A DNA stretch of 64,000 bases, taken from Aegilops tauschii subsp. strangulata (lineage: Eukaryota; Streptophyta; Magnoliopsida; Poales; Poaceae). Below the pieces are notes generated by a model. That model saw only the letters and a program-made list of their open reading frames with translations. It did not search any database and was not told the DNA's origin. The stretch covers positions 224,826,628 to 224,890,627 of the forward strand of contig NC_053040.3 in the NCBI RefSeq assembly GCF_002575655.3. The letters are read 5' to 3'. Positions 56,962-64,000 of the stretch are shown one piece after another. Made by a program: the position numbers and the translations under genes. Positions within the stretch are counted from its first letter, which is position 1; every line of letters starts with the position of its first letter.

Positions 56962-57608
56962 TCATAGACGGTATATAGACAGATGCATCTCATCTGGAAA
57001 ACTGCTGAAGCGGAAGGCGAATATTGAGCCTTCATTCATGTTGAAGGTCTTTGCAACTTTAGGCCAGTGCCTGTGGATGATTGACCGTCCGTCCTTCGTC
57101 CTCTTCAGGAACACTTAAATATTGAACCGTGGGTGTTGTATGAAAACCTTCCTCGCCTCCTGACCATAGAGGTGGTTTGAGAGGTAATCATCAGTGAACT
57201 GCTTTGGAAAGGCCTGAAAACAAGGATGTGCATAAATATCTTCTCTATATTGGAAATGGGGCAAAGGAATAAAAAAAGGCAAGGTATAATAGTTAGTACC
57301 ATCTTGTAGTGAACTGATGTCTTCTTGCAGACAAAGATCTTGTTGTTTTTTTCGCTAATTTCTTTATCCTAACAATCTTTCCGAGTTTCTTGTTTTGATT
57401 GACATTCATGGACAACTCATTTCCCCATATGCAAAAAGGGTCGAACAGTGGGTCAAAACCTCTGACAGCAGGACCTACATGTGCAAGACCAAATTGTTAA
57501 AAACCAAAATATTAGAATGGTTCCTGCAATTGCACAATAATGTGCTATTAGACAACAGACCATGCACGTGCTAACCTCGATTGTAAACCTCAGTGCTCCA
57601 TTGTTTCC
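56962..57608 (-). pseudogene. B3-like domain gene in a DNA-transposon-like unit, 3' exons
   Basis: Three exons with good sites: 57,608-57,576 (after TTGCAG), 57,474-57,301 (donor GTACTA) and 57,213-56,962 (after TTGTTTTCAG). The last exon reads FPKQFTDDYLSNHLYG, KVFIQHPRFNI, a TAA at 57,117-57,115, then KDGRSIIHRHWPKVAKTF and EGSIFAFRF, ending HLSIYRL and TGA. The start FP-x-x-F, the central K-D-G-R and W-x-x-V-A, and the closing EG-x-I-F-x-F-R-F match the B3 DNA-binding fold. The middle exon has a frameshift near an A-run at about 57,350. Likely a DNA-binding protein of the host element (inference). I am unsure whether the element is CACTA or another class. Confidence 0.5.
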
Positions 57609-57619
57609 CTGCAACACAT

Positions 57620-58400
57620 ATAAGGTAGTTAGTCATCAGGTTAAGTAAGGGTTCGCATGCTATCAGTAAAATATGTTGATGAGAAATAAGCACATTGCAG
57701 ATTCATTAGATTAATTCAAGCCACACGAAAAACCCATTTACCCAAACCAAGCATGATTAAGAACTAGGAAATATAGCATTTGTATATGTTTCTTATGTAT
57801 TAAGTGCTGCCAAATTCGATTTATTCCTCACATGCACAACAATACAAAATTCTACCCACGACAATTGGACATTGCATTGCAGAATTGAACCAAGCAGTTA
57901 ACTAAACACCACAACAAATGAACCAAACATTAACTGAGCACCACATTGCACAATATAACATACTCCTAGTAGAAGATCAAACAGTTAACTACAGCCAATT
58001 GTAGCAATTGTATTTGTTTCTCATGTATTTACTACAGCCAAATTCAATTTATTCCTCACATGGTATACAATAACAGAATGCACCCACAATTTTGTAAAGA
58101 TAAATTCGATTTATTTCTCACATGGAAGACAATACAAAATTGCAGCCTGAAGAATTGAACATCACATTTGCATAATTGAACCAAATAGTTAACTGAAGAC
58201 GACAACTAATTAACAAAACAGTTAATAAGTGAGCACCACACTTCACGACATATAGAACATATACACTAGAGCAACAGATTGCATGGTAAAATTAGACAGC
58301 ACAATTCACTAGAATTTGTGAAGGAAAGGCAGGAGTAGCACACGCAACGGGTGAACCGAGCATGCTTAACCGGAGTAGCTAGCAAATGGCAAGGTGTTCC
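57620..58400. other. AT-rich putative intron
   Basis: Contains recurring words AATTCGATTTATTCCTCACA, GTTAACTGAA and GAACCAAACA, three times or more, so it is a degenerate repeat. No coding content seen. Confidence 0.4.
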
Positions 58401-58408
58401 TTCAAGAT

Positions 58409-58858
58409 CTAGGGGTTGGCACGAATGGCAGCCGTCGCGACCTCATCCGCGTGTGCGGCCGCGATTTGCTTCTCCGTTGCCAAATGCTCCTTGAGGTCCT
58501 GGCTATACTGCGTGCACCATGACTTAGGTCGGCGCTTATTTGGTGGAGGGGCGGTTATTTGGGTGGAAGGTGTCGCACTCGCGCCGGCGGTCGGGGCATG
58601 TGGGGTGTGGAAGGATGAGGAGGATGGGGGTCGGGTGTGGATTACCTGCCTGTATAGAGGAGGCCGAGCAGCGTGAAGGAGGGTCGCCGACGAGGAGGCA
58701 GCGCTGCAAGAAGGAGTGAAGGTTTCAACTTGGAAAGGAAGGCAGAAAGAGGGGAAATGTGGCTTTTGGTAAGGGGGAGGGGCGGGGAGGTAGATATTTC
58801 TGCGGAAGCCGAAAATTTGGAATCGCTTTAGCGAAAAAACTGGCGCGCAAAGTGTCAT
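58409..58858 (-). pseudogene. Possible first exon of the B3-like gene
   Basis: Open frame of 149 codons: Ser/Pro-rich N-terminal half, then PNKRRPKSWCTQYSQDLKEH, and an Ala-rich end (KQIAAAHADEVATAAIRANP). It lies on the same strand as the B3-like exons and inside the same subterminal repeats, so it is plausibly the N-terminal exon. The stop at 58,409 sits close to a possible splice point. No domain recognised. Confidence 0.35.
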
Positions 58859-59120
58859 CAGACACAGTCCCTTATTCAGAACTGTGTATGATATGTGGAC
58901 ATCACAAACGATTCAGATAGCTTAACCCGTGTGTGATGAGTTTGAATGTCAAAAGTTTTGGTTCGAATTTCCATGGTTACAGTGGTCATCCACGTCATTG
59001 CATAATTTGGGTACACAAAGGAGACTACAGCACAGCCACACTTCTTAATCGAGCAAGTTCAGCAATTAAACAGAGCTAGCTGACCTAAACATTACTCTAA
59101 CAAATTAAAGACCGGTGCTC
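58859..59120. repeat. Right subterminal repeats of the 56-59 kb unit
   Basis: AGAACTGTGTATGATATGTG and ACCCGTGTGTGATGAG mirror the ACACACGGTT words of 56.1-56.7 kb. The TIR is not found. Confidence 0.4.
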
Positions 59121-59146
59121 TTAATTAAACAAAACAAAGAGTACTA

Positions 59147-59877
59147 CTACGGCTGGTGCTTGTCGATCTCCGCTGCCGCCTCCATGTCCAGCTCGCGCCC
59201 GACGGTCTCCTGGGGAAGGGGCTCCATGGCATCCATCGCACCATACTCGGCAAGGATCTCGCCATCCGCGTCCGCCATCTCTTTGGAAAAGGCTGCCACG
59301 AGCTGGGCGTGGGCGGACACGATCTGGGCTTGGACGGGCTCCATCGTCGCAAGGTATGCGGCGAAGGAACGGACGGCTGCTCGAACGCTCTCGGCGATTG
59401 CCAGCTCTTCGGCCGTGGGTTGCCGACCATTGTCGGAGAAGCTTCTACCTCGAGCTGGGCGTTGGCGGCCTCGACATGGTCGTGGGCGGCCTCCATCAGG
59501 GCTGAGGCCACCGCTGCAGAACGGACAGCTGCTGTGCCGCTCTCGCCAGTTGCTATCCCCGAGGCAGATGTTGCTGCCGCCACCTAAGAAGCAACATTGG
59601 CCATTTGGGCTGCCTTTGCCGCCCGGTCGCAGATTGTGCCGCGCTCATGCACCTTGTTAGCATGCGCGTGGCGGCTGCGGCCACGCTCTCGCCGGAGTGG
59701 GCCACCGAAGTTGCTCTCACGACGTGGGTCCACGTGCCCATCTTTCACCGGCGACGATTGAACAGTGAAATGATATTTGGGGAGCGAGCTAGTGTGCTTG
59801 AGACGCCAGCTCTGGACTGTAGCCGACGCACCTTCTCGTGTAAGCCATAGGCGTACTATACAGCGACGGTGCTCCAA
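59147..59877 (-). pseudogene. Alanine-rich coiled-coil gene remnant
   Basis: Minus-strand frames: from about 59,877 an Arg-rich N-terminal part, then DRAAKAAQMANVAS and a stop near 59,584. The same text continues as ATSASGIATGESGTAAVRSA and, after a shift near 59,420, as VQAQIVSAHAQLVAAFSKEM, ending LDMEAAAEIDKHQP at 59,147. Its style matches the Ala-rich accessory proteins of grass DNA transposons. No catalytic motif. Nearby text (CATCTCACACGGTTGCTG at about 59,893) is again of subterminal type. Confidence 0.4.
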
Positions 59878-60029
59878 GATATTTTGTGCTGCATCTCACA
59901 CGGTTGCTGATAATAAACTATGTGCGATATACTTGATTTGAATTACATAATGGGGTCACAGCGGCAATGGACGGTGTTTGAATTGCTAGACCCTTTATCT
60001 GGAGTGAACATGCAACTATATGTGTGTCG

Positions 60030-62310
60030 TAAAAGAATTGGAATTATTCAGGGTTCGTTTGAACATTTTATACATTAAATTGGTTTTCTAGCCATTTCAG
60101 GTGAACAATTCAAAATTGAACTACATGCACATGCTCCAGTGCATATGAATTGGTTGAAAAATCAAATATGTGTCCTTGGGTGCATGCTTATAGGTCCCAT
60201 GCAAGAAATGGGAATGAATTTCAAACACCATGGCACCGTTGATTGCCAGCAAAACATTGAGATGCCTGGTTTTTAAATTCAAGTAAATCAAAAACTCGTC
60301 TGGAATTCATGAAACTTGGCATGCTATCATGGAGTGGCATCAACATGACGTGGTACAAATTTTTTCCCATTAGGGGCAAGTTTGGGTATATGCTTCTCAC
60401 AAACCGGAGCTTCTCACAACAACCATGATGGTTTTCGGTAGGGAACGTCCCACCTTTGGGGACGAAATGATATCCATTGCCTCTTATTGCTTTCAAATTT
60501 TTTTCCCGTGTCAACATAGAACAACAAGAGTGTTGTGTGAATTTTTGTGATTTTTCGGGGTTTGTTTGGACATTTTTATGCATTAACTGAGTTTTCAATG
60601 CATTTATGTGCATAATTCAAATTTGCACTACATGCACATGCTCCAGTGCATATAAATTGGTTGAAAAATCAAATCGGTGTCCTTGGGTGCATGCTTAGGT
60701 CCCATGCAAGAAATGGGAATGAATTCCAAACACCAGGGCACCGTCGATTGCCGGCAAAACATTGAGATGTCGGGTTTTTAAATTATAGTAAATCCAAAAC
60801 TCGTCTGAAATTCATGAAACTTGGCATGCTATCATGGAGCGGCATCAACATGCCGTGGTACAAATTTTGTCCCATTTGGGGCAGGTTTGGGTATATGCTT
60901 CTCACAAACCGGAGCTTCTCATAACAAGCATGATGATTTTCGGTAGGGAATGTCCCACCTTTGGGGACGAAATGATATCCATTGCCTCTTATTGCTTTCA
61001 AATTTTTTTCTCGTGTCAACATAGAACAATTGGAGTGTTGTGTGAATTTTTGTGATTTTTGGGGTTCGTTTGGACATTTTTATGCATTAACTGAGTTTTC
61101 AATGCATTTATGTGCATAATTCAAATTTGAACTACACATGCTCCAGTGCATATAAATTGGTCGAAAAATCAAATCTGTGTCCTTGGGTGCATGCTTAGGT
61201 CCCATGCAAGAAATGGGAACGAATTTCAAACACCAGGGCACCGTTGATTGCCGGTAAAACATTGAGATGCATGAAATTCTAGTAATCCAAAACTTGCCTG
61301 AAATTCATGAAACTTGGCATGCTATCATGGAGCGGCATCAACTTGCCGTGGTACAAATTTTGTCCCATTTGGGGCAGGTTTGGGTCTATGCTTCTCACAA
61401 ACCGGAGCTTCTCACAACAAGCATGATGGTTTTCGGTAGGGAACGTCCCACCTTTGGGGACGAAACGATATCCATTGCCTCTTATTGCTTTCAAATATTT
61501 TTCTCGTGTCAACATAGAACAACAGGAGTGTTGTGTGAACTTTTTTGATTTTTCGGGGTTCGTTTGGACATTTTTGTGCATTAACTGAGTTTTCAATGCA
61601 TTTATGTGCATAATTCAAATTTGAGCTACATGCACATGCTCCAGTGCATATAAATTGGTCAAAAAATCAAATATGTGTCCTTGGGTGCATGCTTAGGTCC
61701 CATGCAAGAAATGGGAATGAATTTCAAACACCAGGGCACCGTTGATTGCCGGCAAACATTGAGATGCCGGGTTTTTAAATTATAGTAAATCCAAAACTCG
61801 TCTGAAATTCATGAAACTTGCCATGCTATCATGGAGCGGCATCAACATGCCGTGGTACCAATTTCGTCCCATTTGGGGCAGGTTTGGGTATATGCTTCTC
61901 ACAAACCGGAGCTTCTCACAACAAGCATGATGGTTTTCGGTAGGGAAAGTCCCACCTTTGGGGACGAAACGATATCCATTGCCTCTTATTGTTTTCAAAA
62001 AAAATTCTCGTGTCAACATAGAACAACAGGAGTGTTGTGTGATTTTTTGTGATTTTTTGGGGTTCGTTTGGACATTTTTATCCATTAACTGAGTTTTCAA
62101 TGCATTTATGTGCATACTTCAAATTTGAACTACATGCACATGCTCCAGTGCATATAAATTGGTTGAAAAATCAAATTTGTGTCATTGGGTGCATGCTTAG
62201 GTCCCATGCAAGAAATGGGAATGAATTTCAAAGACCAGGGCACCGTTGATTGCTGGTAAAACATTGAGATGCCTGGTTTCTAAATTCTAGTAAATCAAAA
62301 ATTCTGTTAA
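60030..62310. repeat. Tandem array of about 500-bp units, 4.5 copies
   Basis: The landmark GTGTTGTGTGA recurs at 60,530, 61,035, 61,529 and 62,032, spacings of 505, 494 and 503 bp. Other landmarks in each unit: CACATGCTCCAGTGCATAT, GGCACCGTTGATTGCCGG, CATGCTATCATGGAG, and ATTTGGGGCAGGTTTGGGT. First and last units are partial. Each unit has an open frame of about 80-130 codons on the minus strand at the same place. Confidence 0.9.
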
Positions 62311-62415
62311 CCATTCATGTGACGGCACGTGTCTTAGTTTTAATGGCTATAGGAGGTGCCGTGCGGACAGCTGCTTGACCTTGACTGAACGGGAGGCATG
62401 CGAGTGCCCTCCGGT

Positions 62416-62525
62416 GTGCAGGCTGATCGAGAGGCGTGCAAGTTGTCCTCGAGTGCGCAGGCTCACCGGGAAGCATGCGAGTTGTACGCTGCGCAGGCTC
62501 ACTGGGAAGCAAGCCCTTTGACTTC
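62416..62525. repeat. Short tandem repeat, about 38-42 bp, 3 copies
   Basis: GCAGGCTCACCGGGAAGCAT and GCGAGTTG recur with drift: GCAGGCTGATCGAGAGGCG, GCAGGCTCACCGGGAAGCA, GCAGGCTCACTGGGAAGCA. Confidence 0.6.
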
Positions 62526-62589
62526 CATGGCCGCCCGCCTTGCTCGCATCCTCTCCATTAATGGCGCCCAAGCCGCAGTTCAATTCGCT

Positions 62590-62850
62590 TTTTAAATATA
62601 AAACACTCATTGCAAACGTTTTAGCTAGAACACCTGTATGCAAACCGACAACTTCCCCAGGAAGCCAAGAGAAAATGTGCCGAGTAGGATTTCTGCAGCT
62701 CTTGATCGCAAACATTTTAGATAGAACACCCGTATGCAAAGTGAGAGCAACGCAGGATTTGTGCATCCCTTCAATGCAAATGGTTGTTTTGGATGACCCG
62801 TGTGCAACCACGTACAAACATTTTGGTAAGATTTTTCAGTCCTTGTAACA
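62590..62850. repeat. Subterminal-type repeats
   Basis: GCAAACGTTTTAGCTAGAAC with ACCTGTATGCAAA and GCAAACATTTTAGATAGAAC with ACCCGTATGCAAA about 75 bp apart, then ACAAACATTTTGG. The pattern fits a DNA-transposon subterminal region. Confidence 0.45.
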
Positions 62851-62859
62851 CTGCGATTT

Positions 62860-63120
62860 GTCAAAATATGAAGCTAAAAATCACTAGCAGTATCTAATTT
62901 TTGCAACTAAAATTCAGTAATTAAGCATAGATTTCATTCATAGATTAAGCAGTCATTCTTAATTTATACAAATAGTTCAACTCGACAGATGAACCGACCA
63001 AACTTTTCCCCAATTGTTTCCAACCACGTACTGAAATAGCTAGTTCAACTATATATACTAGCTAATTTTAAGTACGTTGCACAGTTCCACCACATCTATA
63101 GTCAGATGAACCGAACAAAA
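62860..63120. other. AT-rich DNA, no gene seen
   Basis: No open frame of note, and no TIR or repeat pair recognised. Confidence 0.4.
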
Positions 63121-63302
63121 TAGCCCCTAAATACTAGTACTACTACTGCGGAGGGGCTTTGTACTACTTCCGACTGCCTCTCCTCTGCCGAGCGCGCTCA
63201 GTAAGAGGCGGAGGAGGAGGAGCCTACCGATGAGCTGGGCAACCGCAATGCGGTGCCTACCGCAAATGCAGCTTCAGCGACGCTCACCTCGAACGCCCTC
63301 TG

Positions 63303-63899
63303 TCACTCCAGACGACCCCTCTTGGATCGGTGGTTCTCCTTGTAGATCTCTTGATTCCTCGCCTCTGAGGCGGCATGTGCCGCAGCCACGGCGGCGGTAA
63401 GTCTCTTTGCGTGCTCGACGAGGCGCTCCTCCTCCTCCCACAGGAACTCGGTATAGCGCATAAGGTCGCTGACGCACGTGCGGGCATCCACCTCCGCCTC
63501 CCACCTTCAGGCGGCGGTGGCGGAGCGTGTGATGACCCCGGCGGTCGACGGTGGGCTGGCGGCCACGGCGGCCGATGACGGGGTGGCGGCCATGACCACC
63601 ACCTCCCGCCTTTGGGCCGCGGTGGCGGAGCGGGTGATGGCCAGAGTGGCCGGCAGTGGGGTGGCGGCCACGACGGCCACCTCCCGCCTTTGGGCCGCGG
63701 CGACAGAGCGGGCAATGGCCTTGGCTTTCGACAGTGGTGTGGCGGCAACGGAGGCCGGCAACAGCTGCAGACGGGCACCGGCGGCGGAGCGTGTGGTGGG
63801 TGTTCCGCTCACACCCAACAGGGACGCCACGCGCAGTACACTACACCGGGGACTGCGCCGCCACGGCGGTGTAGCCTCCTAGCTGGAGCTGTCCTCTGA
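63303..63899 (-). pseudogene. Alanine-rich repeat gene remnant
   Basis: Minus-strand frame of Ala/Arg-rich repeats (ATLAITRSATAAQRREV and variants), a TGA at about 63,510, then in the same frame WEAEVDARTCVSDLMRYTEF, EEERLVEHAKRLTAAVAAAH and a basic end to 63,303. The DNA repeats with a period of 78 bp (26 codons), e.g. ACCTCCCGCCTTTGGGCCGC at 63,601 and 63,679. The style is similar to the remnant at 59.1-59.9 kb. It probably belongs to a DNA transposon running past the window end. Function unknown. Confidence 0.35.
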
Positions 63900-64000
63900 T
63901 GACGGCGGAGTGGCTGAGCGAGGACGACAGACCGGTGCCATTGGCGATTGTGGGAGAAGCAAACGAGATAAGCTACAGGGATGGAGGGGAAAATGCGACG

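Noticed and set aside
63274..63882. Plus-strand Ala/Gly-rich frames
   Set aside because: Mirror frames of the minus-strand alanine-rich repeat; only the minus frame ends in non-repetitive, charged text.
1..64000. tRNA, rRNA, CRISPR or riboswitch
   Set aside because: I looked for clover-leaf boxes, rRNA cores and regularly spaced short repeats and saw none; the 500-bp array is not of CRISPR type.

Overview
The window looks like grass nuclear DNA, most likely from wheat, Aegilops or barley. It is dominated by nested LTR retrotransposons of Triticeae type, with Stowaway- and Tourist-like MITEs and CACTA-like DNA transposons. I see no bacterial operons, rRNA, tRNA or CRISPR. TE family names (Sabrina, WHAM, Fatima, Icarus) are from memory and were not checked against a database.

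Layout: 1-1576 is most of a Sabrina-like LTR. From 2047 there is a CACTA-type DNA transposon with a multi-exon minus-strand gene reaching to about 9.3 kb. From 9.3 to 15.7 kb there are MITEs, low-complexity DNA and no convincing gene. From 15,766 to 25,008 lies a complete Gypsy element (A; TSD GTCAT) that has gag but no polymerase. From 25.0 to 27.3 kb is flanking DNA ending in the 3' part of a SINA-like gene. That gene is split at codon level by a four-layer nest (27,274-54,367): Gypsy element C (minus strand, TSD GGTAG) carries D (plus strand, TSD GAAAA) and E (minus strand, TSD CCTGC), and the 3' LTR of D carries a WHAM-like solo LTR (TSD CCCCT). The 5' part of the SINA-like gene follows at 54.4-55.0 kb. 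From 55.7 kb to the end there is a Tourist-like MITE, DNA-transposon subterminal repeats, a gene remnant with a B3-like domain, a tandem array of about 500 bp units, and alanine-rich gene remnants.

How the parts relate: A and E form one Gypsy family pair, and C and D form another. In both pairs one member keeps a long gag but has lost RT-RNaseH-integrase (A, D), while the other keeps pol but has a shortened gag (E, C). Both families carry an extra gene on the opposite strand between pol and the 3' LTR. In A/E it is a spliced gene with a 'putative gypsy type transposon' domain. In C/D it encodes what I read as a B3-like DNA-binding domain behind a conserved TATA box. A second B3-like remnant lies in a DNA-transposon-like unit near 57 kb. 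All element genes contain stops or frameshifts, so none looks active as it stands.
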